From: Chryseobacterium sp.
GTDB taxonomy: Bacteria; Bacteroidota; Bacteroidia; Flavobacteriales; Weeksellaceae
DNA length: 64,000 nt
Reading direction: 5' to 3'
Assembly (NCBI GenBank): GCA_031286615.1
Contig: JAITUA010000013.1
Span: forward strand, 558,001-622,000
This document shows positions 46,773 through 56,423 of this stretch, in pieces. The notes under the pieces were generated by a model, which had not been told where the DNA came from, ran no database searches, and worked only from the letters and a program-made list of their open reading frames with translations. Position 1 is the stretch's first letter, and every line of letters begins with the position of its first letter. Both the position numbers and the translations under genes were made by a program.

Positions 46773-48800
46773 GCAAAACTAATTACTTCTACAATTCATA
46801 AAGCTGTTTTCACAATTTTGGTGATCACATCTCAGCTTTTATATTCCCAAAAAAAGAAAAATGACACGCTAAAGGAAGAATCCATTAAGGCGATCAGTCT
46901 TTATAAAAAGAATTTTAAAGAAATCATTCCGGCACAAACCATCCAAGGGGAACAGTTGGAAAGACTGAACAGCCATTCTGTAGCAGATGCCCTTCGGTAT
47001 TTTTCCGGAGTTCAGATTAAAGACTATGGTGGAATAGGAGGGCTGAAAACCATTAACGTCCGAAGTCTCGGAAGCCAGCATGTAGGAGTCTTCTATGATG
47101 GAATTCAACTGGGAAATGCCCAAAACGGCCTTGTTGACCTGGGAAGGTATTCTTTGGATGATCTTGAAGAAATATCATTATACAACGGACAGAAGAGTGA
47201 AATTTTTCAACCGGCGAAGGATTTCGGCTCTTCGGGATCTATTTATTTACAGCCTAAAACCCCTTTGTTTAAAGGAATAAGGAAAACAAATCTTGTAATA
47301 AGAGCAAAAAGTGCTTCCATTGATCTTTTCAATCCGTCATTCCGATTGGAGCAGAAAATTTCAGACAGAGTTTCTGCCAGTTTCAGTGCAGAATTTATGC
47401 AAAGTGACGGAATTTACAGATTTCGATATGCCAAGAAATATCCTGATGGACAGCAGGCATATGACACGATTGCAAAAAGACAGGATTCAGATATTAAAGC
47501 AAAACGTTTTGAAACTTCTTTAAACGGAACTTTAAATAACGGAAGCTGGAATATCCGTGGCTATGGCTATATTTCAGACCGCGGAATGCCGGCACCTATT
47601 GTGAATGGCCGTTTTGGTGGAAGAGGAGCAAGACTTTCCGATGAAAATTATTTCGTGCAGGCCAATCTGCGGAAAAAACTGTTCCCGAAATTTGAAACAC
47701 AGCTGAAAGCAAAATTTGCCTACGATTACACCCATTTTATGGATACCGTTCGTTCGCAATCTATTATGTATACGGATAATGTCTACATCCAAAGAGAAGT
47801 TTATCTTTCTTCATCCAATATATATTCAATTACTCCCAACTGGGATGTGAGTCTGAGTGGAGATTTTCAGTACAATAATCTGGATGCCAACCTTGATAAC
47901 TTTTCCTATCCTACACGTTATACAACATTAGTAGCTTTGGCAACAACTTACCAGTGGAACAGGTTTAAAATTCTGGGAAGCCTTTTGGGAACTTTTACCT
48001 TTGAAGAAGTAAGAAAAAACAAAAGACCCGGAGACAGCAGAGAATGGACACCTGCCGTATTTATGAGCTATCAGCCTGAAATAATTCCTGAACTTACCCT
48101 CAGAGCTTTCTACAAAAGAATTTTCCGACTGCCGACTTTCAATGATTTATATTACACGAATATCGGAAATACTTATCTGAAACCGGAATTCACCAATCAG
48201 TATGGTGTAGGATTCACATACCAGAAAAACTATAACAATCATTTCTTTAAATCTTTTTATGCTAAAGTAGACGGCTACTACAACAAAGTACAGGATAAAA
48301 TTGTTGCCGCTCCTAACGGAAGTATGTTCCGCTGGCTGATGATGAACCTTGGATTGGTGGAAATCATTGGTGCTGATGTGAATGTACAGGCAGAAATGCA
48401 GTTGGGAAAAGTAAAACTGAGGCCATTGCTTTCTTACACCTATCAAAGTGCAAGAGATATGACAGATCCTGAAGATACATTCTACAAAAATCAGATTCCT
48501 TACACACCATGGCATAGCGGATCATTTGCATTAATGGCCGATTATAAAGACTGGAGTTTCAATTATAGTGCGATGTATGTAGGAAAGCGTTATGACGTGA
48601 ACCAGGATAATATTCAATACAATTATGTGCAGCCTTGGTACACGCATGATCTGTCTGTTCAGAAAAAATTCAACTGGGCGAATCATCAGTTTAAAGTAAG
48701 CCTTGAGATGAATAATATCTTCAACCAATATTATGATGTGGTGATCAACTATCCAATGCCGGGAAGAAATTTTAAACTTATTCTAAACTTCACCTTATGA
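46767..48800 (+). CDS. btuB: BtuB-like TonB-dependent cobalamin receptor
   Basis: With the ATG at 46767 the protein has 677 residues and a signal peptide ending at about LLYSQ. An in-frame GTG at 46701 is rejected because its leader is poor and it lies in the riboswitch leader. It has a plug domain (ALRYFSGVQIKDYGGIGGLK, then VFYDGIQLGNAQNG) and a barrel ending in NFKLILNFTL. The cobalamin riboswitch and the downstream propeller lipoprotein together identify it as a B12 receptor rather than a siderophore one. Confidence 0.92.
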   Translation: MTAKLITSTIHKAVFTILVITSQLLYSQKKKNDTLKEESIKAISLYKKNFKEIIPAQTIQGEQLERLNSHSVADALRYFSGVQIKDYGGIGGLKTINVRSLGSQHVGVFYDGIQLGNAQNGLVDLGRYSLDDLEEISLYNGQKSEIFQPAKDFGSSGSIYLQPKTPLFKGIRKTNLVIRAKSASIDLFNPSFRLEQKISDRVSASFSAEFMQSDGIYRFRYAKKYPDGQQAYDTIAKRQDSDIKAKRFETSLNGTLNNGSWNIRGYGYISDRGMPAPIVNGRFGGRGARLSDENYFVQANLRKKLFPKFETQLKAKFAYDYTHFMDTVRSQSIMYTDNVYIQREVYLSSSNIYSITPNWDVSLSGDFQYNNLDANLDNFSYPTRYTTLVALATTYQWNRFKILGSLLGTFTFEEVRKNKRPGDSREWTPAVFMSYQPEIIPELTLRAFYKRIFRLPTFNDLYYTNIGNTYLKPEFTNQYGVGFTYQKNYNNHFFKSFYAKVDGYYNKVQDKIVAAPNGSMFRWLMMNLGLVEIIGADVNVQAEMQLGKVKLRPLLSYTYQSARDMTDPEDTFYKNQIPYTPWHSGSFALMADYKDWSFNYSAMYVGKRYDVNQDNIQYNYVQPWYTHDLSVQKKFNWANHQFKVSLEMNNIFNQYYDVVINYPMPGRNFKLILNFTL

Positions 48801-49930
48801 GAAAACTAAACTTTTATTTTCTGTTTCTTGTCTTAGCTTTTCTTACCTCATGCCGTACAGATGATATCATTGTCCGTCAGGAAGTAGTGGAAGGACTTCC
48901 TTCAGAAAATACAGCAATAAAAGGATTCTATATGCTGAACGAAGGGAATATGGGAAGCAATAAATGTACACTGGACTTTTTTGATTACACAAAAGGAACC
49001 TATTACAGGAACATCTATGCAGAAATTAATCCCAATGTGGTAAAAGAGCTTGGAGATGTAGGAAATGATATCAAAGTTTATGGAAGCAAACTGTATATCG
49101 TAGTCAATGTTTCTAATAAAATTGAAGTATTGGATGCCAAAACAGCCAAACGTATTACTTCTATTCCATTACAGAACTGCCGTTATTTAACCTTCAAAGA
49201 CGGGAAGGCATATGCCAGCAGTTATGCAGGTCCGGTAGCAATTAATCCAAAAGCACCCAAGGGAAAAGTGGTGGAAATTGATACTACTTCTCTTTCTATC
49301 CAGCGTGAAGTTGTAGTGGGGTATCAGCCGGAAGAAATGGAAATTGTGGGAAATAAGCTATTTGTTGCCAATTCAGGAGGATACAAAGCTCCCGATTATG
49401 ACAATACTGTTTCCGTAATAGACCTGAACACTTTTACTGAAATCCAGAAGTTAAATGTTGCCATCAATCTTCACCATATTAAAAAAGATAATTATGGTGA
49501 TCTGTACGTAAGCTCAAGAGGAGATTACTATAACATTCCTTCCAGCTTATATCTGATAGATGCTGCAACGGGGATTGTCAAGAAAGATTTTCATCTCGCC
49601 GTGAGTGAAATGACAATTGTGAATGATAAACTCTATTTCTATGGAAATGAATTCAATTACAACACCCACAGCTATAAAAAGAGTTTTGGAATCATCGATG
49701 TAAAAACAGAACAGATCATTGCCAACAGAATTTTTGACAAAGAGTACGAAACAGCAATTAAAACCCCTTACGGAATTGCTGTAAACCCAATCACAGAAGA
49801 TATTTACATTACAGATGCCAGGAATTATGTTTCTCTTGGATTTGTGTATTGTTTTGATAAAAACGGACATTTTAAGTGGAAAACAGAGGGCGGGAATATT
49901 CCGGCTCACTTCACCTTTTTATACAAATAA
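48797..49930 (+). CDS. BtuG-like beta-propeller surface lipoprotein
   Basis: This 377-residue protein has a lipobox (LAFLTSC) and a seven-bladed YncE/DUF5074-type propeller. Repeated strands such as DIKVYGSKLYIVVNVSNKIE and MEIVGNKLFVANSGGY can be seen, along with the NEGNMGSN motif common at the start of these proteins. In Bacteroides, BtuG caps the BtuB receptor and captures B12 with very high affinity. Its start overlaps the btuB stop by 4 bp, which supports the same partnership here. The BtuG name is by analogy. Confidence 0.85.
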   Translation: MRKLNFYFLFLVLAFLTSCRTDDIIVRQEVVEGLPSENTAIKGFYMLNEGNMGSNKCTLDFFDYTKGTYYRNIYAEINPNVVKELGDVGNDIKVYGSKLYIVVNVSNKIEVLDAKTAKRITSIPLQNCRYLTFKDGKAYASSYAGPVAINPKAPKGKVVEIDTTSLSIQREVVVGYQPEEMEIVGNKLFVANSGGYKAPDYDNTVSVIDLNTFTEIQKLNVAINLHHIKKDNYGDLYVSSRGDYYNIPSSLYLIDAATGIVKKDFHLAVSEMTIVNDKLYFYGNEFNYNTHSYKKSFGIIDVKTEQIIANRIFDKEYETAIKTPYGIAVNPITEDIYITDARNYVSLGFVYCFDKNGHFKWKTEGGNIPAHFTFLYK

Positions 49931-49944
49931 TTAAACTTTAAGAA

Positions 49945-51138
49945 ATGAACAGAAATACCTTTACTTATTTAAAAATCGGAGTTTTATCATGTTTCCTGAC
50001 AGGAGTGATAGCCTGTAAACATGATGACACAGATGAGTTTACCTTTACCGGTCTGGATGATTCTTATTCCATTGAGCGTTTTAAGGTGTTGAGTATTCCT
50101 ACCAATGCTTCAGGATCTGTTACATGGAGTATCAATGATTCCATCATTTCTCAGAATTCGGAACTTGAATTTATCAGTCCAACGGCAGATGCTTATCCTT
50201 TGACTTTAAAAATTAATAATAAAGGAAACGAACAGGTTTATCATTCTAAAATCATCGTTACCAAAGAAAAAACACCTTACAGTAAATATATCGCTAAAGT
50301 ATTGGAGTTCCGTCCTGCTGTAGGACAATTCATGAATGAAATCCCTGAATATTTACCTGGAAATACTGCGGCAAATATGCTTCAGAAAGCAAACGAATCG
50401 TTAGTGGGAGGTAATTCTACCATGATCAGTCTGGGTGGATATGGCGGATATGTGGTTTTTGGTTTTGATCATACCATTCCGAACCTGAATGGAAGGGATT
50501 TTAAAGTGCTGGGAAATGCATTCTTTGGAAATGATGCCAGTGATCAGCGTTCCGGCTCTTGTGAACCGGGAATTATTATGGTAGCCTATGATAAAAACAA
50601 AAACGGAAAACCGGATAATGATGAATGGTACGAAATTGCAGGCAGCGAATATTTTAAAAACGCAACGGTAAAAGATTACAGCATAACATATCATAAGCCT
50701 GACGAAAATAAAACACCCGTAGCCGGAACAGAATTCTGGCAGACCGATGTAGAATATATCAAATGGAATGACAATCTGGGGAATCAGGGTTTTAAAACAA
50801 AAAATACCTTCCATGCGCAAAGCTACTATCCTTTATGGTTTACCGATAGCTCTTACGGCTTTTCGGGAACAAGACTGGCGAATAATTTTTACGATCAGAA
50901 CGGGGACGGATCATATTGGGTAGGAAAATCATATGATTTCGGATATGCTGATAATGCCCCGAATAATGATGAAGCTTCCAATATTGATATTTCCTGGGCC
51001 GTAGACAGAAGTGGGAAATATGTGAAACTTCCCGGGGTAGATTTTATGAAAATATACACAGGAGTCAATCAGGAAGCTGGCTGGCTGGGTGAAGTTTCCA
51101 CAGAAGTGGCAGGAGCTTACGATTTACATTTCAAATAA
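49945..51138 (+). CDS. surface lipoprotein of the B12 operon
   Basis: This 397-residue lipoprotein has lipobox cysteine in GVIACKHD. An N-terminal PKD-like beta domain (FKVLSIPTNASGSVTWSIND) is followed by a globular part with GGYGGYVVFGFDHTIPN and KNGKPDNDEWYEIAGSEY, which looks calcium-binding. Similar cell-surface proteins accompany BtuB/BtuG in other Bacteroidota B12 loci. I do not assign a name. It begins 15 bp after the BtuG-like gene. Confidence 0.78.
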   Translation: MNRNTFTYLKIGVLSCFLTGVIACKHDDTDEFTFTGLDDSYSIERFKVLSIPTNASGSVTWSINDSIISQNSELEFISPTADAYPLTLKINNKGNEQVYHSKIIVTKEKTPYSKYIAKVLEFRPAVGQFMNEIPEYLPGNTAANMLQKANESLVGGNSTMISLGGYGGYVVFGFDHTIPNLNGRDFKVLGNAFFGNDASDQRSGSCEPGIIMVAYDKNKNGKPDNDEWYEIAGSEYFKNATVKDYSITYHKPDENKTPVAGTEFWQTDVEYIKWNDNLGNQGFKTKNTFHAQSYYPLWFTDSSYGFSGTRLANNFYDQNGDGSYWVGKSYDFGYADNAPNNDEASNIDISWAVDRSGKYVKLPGVDFMKIYTGVNQEAGWLGEVSTEVAGAYDLHFK

Positions 51139-51166
51139 TAATTCAATCTATTTAAATTAATAAAAA

Positions 51167-53425
51167 ATGAAAAAGTTTTATCTTTTTATGATGCTTTTTC
51201 TGTTTGCATGCGTATCAAATGCACAGATAAAAGTACAGGGTGTTCCCAGAAATGATATTTCAGGGATCAGCAATCTTAATACCACTACGATCAGTTTTTC
51301 TGATATTCAGTATTGGGTAGGATCAGGAGCCAACCAGGCCGCTTTTGTAGTACAGTGGAACGACAGTAAAAATCCTGATGCAATGGTTTGGGGATTCAAA
51401 TGGGACGGAAACGCTACAGGTGAAGATATGCTTAAAGCAATTGCTAAAGCAGATCACAGGCTATATACATTATTGTATCAGGGAACACAATTTGGGTCAG
51501 CAGTAGGAGGAATAGGTTTTGATCTGAACGGTCAAGGTACCAATGCACTCATCAAAAGTGGAAATACCACTTATCCGTTATATCCGGTAAATGGTTTTGT
51601 TAACACTACAGCGTATGATTTTGACAGCTATACCATCGTAGATGCTGCTAACGATCACTGGCAGTCCGGATGGACAGTTAACGGATATTGGTCTTATTGG
51701 GTAAAGAATCCTGCAGATGCTGATTTCGGATATTCTAGCGTAGGAGCTTCTTCACGTGCATTGGAAAATGGATCATGGGATGTATGGAATTTTAATGTAG
51801 GCTTTTCTCAAACACCTGTCTCATCTACCATTATTCCTGTTTCTCCCTATGTAGCTTCTAACAACTTTACCAACGGATATTTCATGGTGAACGAAGAATG
51901 GTTCGGTCATACCAACGGTTCTGTAAACTTCATTGATAATAACGGTCAGATCAATTACCGTGTGTATAGTAACGCAAACAACAACCAGGCTTTCGGTGCA
52001 ACTACACAATACGGAACAATCTATGGTGATAAATTCTATTTTGTATCAAAACAGGCCGCTGATGGAGGAGATACTCAATATACTCCAGGTGGAAGACTTG
52101 TGGTTGCCAATGCACAGACTATGCAGAAACTTGCAGGGTTTAATACCATCGGTGGTGGAGACGGCAGATCATTTGTAGGTGTTAATGAACATAAAGGATA
52201 TATTGGTACTTCTACCGGAATTGTTCTTTTCAATATTGATAATCTGCAGGTAGGGTCTCTGATTGCCGGAACAGGTGGTAACGGACAGATTGGAAACATG
52301 ATCCGTACTTCACAATACGTGTTTGCAGTGAAACAGGGTGTTGGGATTTTAGTCATTAATCCTAATACAGATACTGTGGTCAGTACGATAGCCGGAGGTT
52401 TCTACTCAGTGGTTCAGGCTAAAGACGGAAGTGTATGGGGAATTCAGGATCAGAAGCTTATCAGCATCAATCCTACTACTTTTGCAACGCAGGTTTATAA
52501 TATTCCTACGACCAAATATATCGGGGACTGGGGAGCATGGAATGCAGGGAGATTTACAGCAAGTAATAAAGAAAATGCTTTATATTGGATCAATTCAATC
52601 AGCAGCTGGAGCTCAGGGACACAGATTGTAAGATTTGATGTAACAACGAAAACATTTAACGAGAACTTTGCTGCCATTCCGGGACAGACAGGACAATTTA
52701 AGCAAATTCCTTATGGTGCCGCTCTTCGTGTAAATCCAATTACCGGCGAACTTGTTCTGAATACAACAGAAAGCGGATACGGTGCACACTATCAGAAAAA
52801 CTGGATTCATACTTATAATATGACCGGAACTCTTATCAATACAAAAACTTTGAATGATTACTACTGGTTCCCTTCACTGACAGTATTTACCAATAATTCG
52901 GTTCCTGTTATAAGCAATACTTTACCTTCGCAGCTTACAGCCACAAGTACTACAGCAATTGATCTGAAAACAATAGTTTCCGATGCTGATAATATGGCGG
53001 TATCTGTAGTGAAATCTATCAAATCAAACAGTAATCCTACATCTGTTTCTGCAGTGATTAATGAGAATGATGAATTGGTGTTGACACCACTTGCTTCAGG
53101 AACCTCTGACATTGTGATCAGCTTTAACTCAAACGGTAAGCTGGTTGAAAAAACTGTGAATGTAAGCAGTTTAGGAACTACTTTGGCAACCGCTGAAGTG
53201 AAGAAACTTGAATTCGGTATTTATCCTAATCCGGTTACCGATATCCTTACTCTTAAAACTCAGGAGAAAATCCAGAATGTTTCTATGTATGATGCTTCAG
53301 GAAGAATGGTTAATGTACAGCTGAGCAACGCACAAATCAATGTAAGTGCACTTCCAAAAGGTATTTATATCTTGAAAGCGGTTACAGATAAAGCAGTATA
53401 TCAGCAAAAAGTAATCAAAAACTAA
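51167..53425 (+). CDS. T9SS-anchored propeller protein of the B12 operon
   Basis: This 752-residue protein has a signal peptide (LFACVSNAQ), an N-terminal domain with FSDIQYWVGSGANQAAFVVQ and AMVWGFKWDGNATGEDMLKA at about 30-215, and a DUF5074-like beta-propeller at about 230-590. A linker is followed by a type A T9SS sorting domain at about 678-752 (FGIYPNPVTDILTL, GIYILKAVTDK). It would be delivered to the outer surface and anchored, beside the lipoprotein propeller encoded two genes earlier. Its exact role in B12 capture is unknown. Confidence 0.85.
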   Translation: MKKFYLFMMLFLFACVSNAQIKVQGVPRNDISGISNLNTTTISFSDIQYWVGSGANQAAFVVQWNDSKNPDAMVWGFKWDGNATGEDMLKAIAKADHRLYTLLYQGTQFGSAVGGIGFDLNGQGTNALIKSGNTTYPLYPVNGFVNTTAYDFDSYTIVDAANDHWQSGWTVNGYWSYWVKNPADADFGYSSVGASSRALENGSWDVWNFNVGFSQTPVSSTIIPVSPYVASNNFTNGYFMVNEEWFGHTNGSVNFIDNNGQINYRVYSNANNNQAFGATTQYGTIYGDKFYFVSKQAADGGDTQYTPGGRLVVANAQTMQKLAGFNTIGGGDGRSFVGVNEHKGYIGTSTGIVLFNIDNLQVGSLIAGTGGNGQIGNMIRTSQYVFAVKQGVGILVINPNTDTVVSTIAGGFYSVVQAKDGSVWGIQDQKLISINPTTFATQVYNIPTTKYIGDWGAWNAGRFTASNKENALYWINSISSWSSGTQIVRFDVTTKTFNENFAAIPGQTGQFKQIPYGAALRVNPITGELVLNTTESGYGAHYQKNWIHTYNMTGTLINTKTLNDYYWFPSLTVFTNNSVPVISNTLPSQLTATSTTAIDLKTIVSDADNMAVSVVKSIKSNSNPTSVSAVINENDELVLTPLASGTSDIVISFNSNGKLVEKTVNVSSLGTTLATAEVKKLEFGIYPNPVTDILTLKTQEKIQNVSMYDASGRMVNVQLSNAQINVSALPKGIYILKAVTDKAVYQQKVIKN

Positions 53426-53457
53426 TACTATTTTAGATAGTAAATCTTGTTAATATA

Positions 53458-53486
53458 ACCCTGGCCAGTTTTGGTCAGGGTTTTTT
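53458..53486 (+). terminator. terminator of the B12 operon
   Basis: AACCCTGGCCA and TGGTCAGGGTT pair around a T-rich loop, with a run of T after. Confidence 0.88.
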
Positions 53487-53540
53487 AATGACGTGATAGA
53501 TGTCTTTATCATGTAAAATAATAATAAGTTACTCCTATAA

Positions 53541-53575
53541 AAAACCCGGCAAGCTTGAAAAGCTTGCCGGGTTTT
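53541..53575. terminator. terminator for the minus-strand T9SS cargo gene
   Basis: The long stem of AAAACCCGGCAAGCTT and its complement surrounds a GAAA loop, with T-rich flanks on both strands. Confidence 0.9.
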
Positions 53576-53593
53576 ATCTGTTATGGATCTTCC

Positions 53594-54382
53594 TTATTTG
53601 ATGATCACCTTTTTAGAATATGTTTTTCCTTCTTTTGTAGTAAGGTTCATAATATATACTCCTTGTGGCTGCTTTGTTTCAAATGTATTTGATGTCAGCT
53701 TGGAACGGAATACCTCTTTTCCTGAAGTATTGGTCAGACTAACCTCCGAACCTTGTGCAGAAATATTTTTGTCAAGAGTAAACTGTCCATTCTCACTGTG
53801 TGCCATGAAATTGATGTACGGATCTTTATACTGATATCCGTAGTATACTCTAAGTTCACCACCAACACTCAGTAAGCCTGAATTCACATTGATCTTGATA
53901 CGGTCAAAAGGAATATTCATAGTAAGCTCAATTTCTCCTTTGCTAGGGTCTCCCGCTCCAAGGTTGAGGATATCATTGTTAAGACTTTGAGAATCATTGT
54001 TAGACACATCACCATTAAATGTTTCAATTGATACACTTCCCAATACCTGGGCGGATAGTGGAGTGCCGTTTGAACCAATTCCAATAACAAGTTTATTGGT
54101 GTTGTTGGCGATATTGGTCGTTGGGAAAATCAATGTCTGTTCCGTTCTCGCCAAAAGACCTACTGAAACCTGGATCGTAGAGTAGTCATCTTCGTTACTT
54201 CCTAATGCATTTTGAGGATTCAATACTCCGCAGCCTAAACATACTCCCAATACCTGATTGGTTTGGCTGCTTGCATAGGTTTTCACAATTTGTGCAAAAG
54301 ACATAGTGCTTGTTAAAAATAGAAATGATGCCAAAACTGCAGCTTTCATTGTGCGTTGGCCAAGTAATAAATAAGTTTTCAT
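53594..54382 (-). CDS. T9SS-sorted secreted protein, tandem paralogue A
   Basis: This 262-residue protein has a signal peptide (LTSTMSFAQ), a mature domain of unknown function and a T9SS type A sorting domain of about 75 residues (LTNTSGKEVFRSKL, then GVYIMNLTTKEGKTYSKKV). The mature domain has VCLGCGVLNPQNALGSNEDDYST, split here by family motif, which is shared with the neighbour at 54607. It probably forms a beta-rich surface or secreted protein. Function unknown. Confidence 0.85.
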   Translation of the reverse strand: MKTYLLLGQRTMKAAVLASFLFLTSTMSFAQIVKTYASSQTNQVLGVCLGCGVLNPQNALGSNEDDYSTIQVSVGLLARTEQTLIFPTTNIANNTNKLVIGIGSNGTPLSAQVLGSVSIETFNGDVSNNDSQSLNNDILNLGAGDPSKGEIELTMNIPFDRIKINVNSGLLSVGGELRVYYGYQYKDPYINFMAHSENGQFTLDKNISAQGSEVSLTNTSGKEVFRSKLTSNTFETKQPQGVYIMNLTTKEGKTYSKKVIIK

Positions 54383-54606
54383 ATATAGAAAAATTTTGGG
54401 TTTTAGCTTTCTTGTAAATTTATAAATAAAATGATTATGTTGTTTATTTTATTTCATATTTGTGTGATTTGTTAATAATTTGTTGATATTTATGATTATG
54501 GATTTATTTTTATTTAATGGTTTGTTTTTTTGTATTTCTCTGAAAATGAATGAAAAAAAATACGGCAGCTCAAAAATCTGTCGCATTTATTATATCGCTT
54601 ATTTAT

Positions 54607-55380
54607 TTATTTTATTAAAATTTTTCTCGAATATGTTTTTCCTTCTTTAGTTTGCACATTCATAATATATACACCTTCAGATTGTCTGGGTTCAAAAGTG
54701 TTTGAATTTAATACAGAGCGGAATACTTCTTTTCCGGAAGTGTTGAACAATATGACCTCTGAGCCTTCTACCGGAACATTTCCTCCAAGAGTAACCTGAC
54801 CGTTTTGACTGTGAGCCATAATACTGATTAATGGATCCTGGTATGCATAATAAATTCGGAATCCACCACCCAGACTTAGTACACCTCCCGTTAAGCCTAT
54901 TCTTATCCCGTCATAAGGTTTTGCCGGCTTGAATTCTACTGTGCCTCTGTTTGGTATTGCTCCCAGTTTAAGAAGACTTACGTCTATCGTTCTGCGGTCG
55001 TTATTGGAAGTACCTCCATTCATGGTTTCAAGAGTTACTCCGCTTAATAATTGTACAGATAATGGGATATTGTCTGTTCCGATTCCTACAACCAGTCTTG
55101 TGTCTGATCTTAGGTCAGGAAATATCAGGGTTTGTTGAATTCCTCCTAATAAAGCTGTTCCCAATACCATTGTTGAATAGTCATCCTCGTTATATCCAAC
55201 TGCATTTAAAGGATTATCTATCCGGCATCCCAGACATGCAACTCCAAAGACACCTGAGCTTTGAGCATGTGCGTAAATTCTGTTTTGTGCAAAAGATAAT
55301 GTGCTGGCTGAAAATATAAATAAAGCCATTAATCCGGCTTTAAAAGAGAATTGTCTTCCCAAAAGTAAATTAATTTTCAT
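54607..55380 (-). CDS. T9SS-sorted secreted protein, tandem paralogue B
   Basis: With the ATG at 55380 the protein has 257 residues. A further in-frame ATG five codons upstream is possible, but the paralogue supports this start. It aligns end to end with the protein at 53594: signal peptide (FSASTLSFAQ), CLGCRIDNPLNAVGYNEDDY and a T9SS type A domain (FNTSGKEVFRSVL, GVYIMNVQTKEGKTYSRKI). The pair arose by local duplication and each has its own gap and promoter region. Confidence 0.85.
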   Translation of the reverse strand: MKINLLLGRQFSFKAGLMALFIFSASTLSFAQNRIYAHAQSSGVFGVACLGCRIDNPLNAVGYNEDDYSTMVLGTALLGGIQQTLIFPDLRSDTRLVVGIGTDNIPLSVQLLSGVTLETMNGGTSNNDRRTIDVSLLKLGAIPNRGTVEFKPAKPYDGIRIGLTGGVLSLGGGFRIYYAYQDPLISIMAHSQNGQVTLGGNVPVEGSEVILFNTSGKEVFRSVLNSNTFEPRQSEGVYIMNVQTKEGKTYSRKILIK

Positions 55381-55699
55381 GTTATTTATTTTCATTGTGA
55401 ATAGTTTTGGTCAAATTTAAGGATTAACAGAGCAAGTAAAAAATAATATTTCCATTATTGGTGATATTTTTAATGAAATTTAATATACCTCTGTTATTGG
55501 GCAACACAGCGTGTTGATTCAATTAGATTGTATAAGCCATAGATGTAAAATTGTAGAACAGCCCTAACTTAGATTGTAAGGTGTAATTCAATGAAAGATT
55601 CCCAAAATGAGAGGGTAGTGGAGTAATTTAGAAGTTCCGGTGATAAAAAGAATAAGATATTGTCGGATACTTCTTGTATGAACGAATGTAATAAAAACG
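55381..55699. other. intergenic region, nothing recognised
   Basis: No gene or clear element is supported between the T9SS cargo gene and the tRNA terminator. Confidence 0.5.
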
Positions 55700-55728
55700 A
55701 AAAAAGGACTTTTGAAAAAGTCCTTTTG
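55700..55728 (-). terminator. terminator of the rpsT-tRNA unit
   Basis: AAAAGGACTTTT and AAAAGTCCTTTT form a stem with a short loop directly past the last tRNA-Glu on the minus strand. Confidence 0.85.
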
Positions 55729-55800
55729 TAGCCCGTAGGGGAATCGAACCCCTCTTACCAGAATGAAAATCTGAGGTCCTAACCGATAGACGAACGGGCC
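55729..55800 (-). tRNA. tRNA-Glu (UUC), copy 1
   Basis: The 72-nt sequence folds as a cloverleaf with acceptor GGCCCGT/ACGGGCT, an anticodon arm with loop TTTTCAT giving UUC, and T arm GGGGTTCGATTCCCC. The CCA end is not encoded. Confidence 0.97.
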
Positions 55801-55865
55801 CTCTATCTTCCATTACCGAAGTAATGTGTTAGTTTTGTTTTTATAAGTATCAACTCTTAATCTTG

Positions 55866-55937
55866 TAGCCCGTAGGGGAATCGAACCCCTCTTACCAGAA
55901 TGAAAATCTGAGGTCCTAACCGATAGACGAACGGGCC
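55866..55937 (-). tRNA. tRNA-Glu (UUC), copy 2
   Basis: It is identical in sequence to the copies at 55729 and 56021. All three lie in one direction downstream of rpsT. Confidence 0.97.
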
Positions 55938-56020
55938 GGTTAGATTTATTTTAATATAGCTTTTTTCTACTGTGATCTTTATAAAACCACCGTTGTTACA
56001 GTGGTCTTATAAGATGTAAG

Positions 56021-56092
56021 TAGCCCGTAGGGGAATCGAACCCCTCTTACCAGAATGAAAATCTGAGGTCCTAACCGATAGACGAACGGGCC
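56021..56092 (-). tRNA. tRNA-Glu (UUC), copy 3
   Basis: It is identical to copies 1 and 2 and lies 10 bp past the rpsT stop, so it is probably cut from an rpsT readthrough transcript. Confidence 0.97.
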
Positions 56093-56102
56093 AGCTATAT
56101 TT

Positions 56103-56357
56103 TTACGCTAATTTATTAACGTGCTTTGTCAATTTGCTTTTCAAGTTAGCCGCTTTGTTCTTGTGGATAATATTTTTCTTAGCTAATTTATCCAATAAAG
56201 CGATAACTTTTGGCAGTTGTTCTGTAGCAGCAGCTTTGTTCTCTTCATTTCTTAAAGCTTTTAAAGCTGTTCTAGCAGTCTTGTGGTAATATCTGTTACG
56301 AAGTCTTCTAGTTTCGTTTTGTCTGATTCTCTTTAGTGCTGATTTATGATTTGCCAT
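56103..56357 (-). CDS. rpsT: 30S ribosomal protein S20
   Basis: This 84-residue basic protein starts [15 protein letters not shown], the S20 signature, and ends in a lysine-rich helix. The seven residues upstream in frame have no S20 similarity and are excluded. S20 binds 16S rRNA early in 30S assembly. A promoter-like box TAGTTTTG (minus strand) lies 19 bp upstream. Three tRNA-Glu genes follow immediately, giving a shared ribosome-tRNA transcript. Confidence 0.96.
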   Translation of the reverse strand: MANHKSALKRIRQNETRRLRNRYYHKTARTALKALRNEENKAAATEQLPKVIALLDKLAKKNIIHKNKAANLKSKLTKHVNKLA

Positions 56358-56375
56358 ATCGTTTAAATGTGAGTG

Positions 56376-56406
56376 CAAAACTATAAACTTTTTTTAAAAC
56401 TACCAA
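56376..56406 (-). promoter_or_regulatory. promoter TTG-N20-TAGTTTTG for rpsT
   Basis: On the minus strand, TTG (56404-56406) and TAGTTTTG (56376-56383) have the 20-nt consensus spacing. The box is just upstream of the rpsT ATG. Confidence 0.6.
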
Positions 56407-56423
56407 ATTTATTTTCAAAAATT

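Noticed and set aside
55729-56092. Regularly spaced identical units that might look like a repeat array or CRISPR
   Set aside because: The 72-nt units fold as complete tRNA-Glu genes, and the spacers are unequal.
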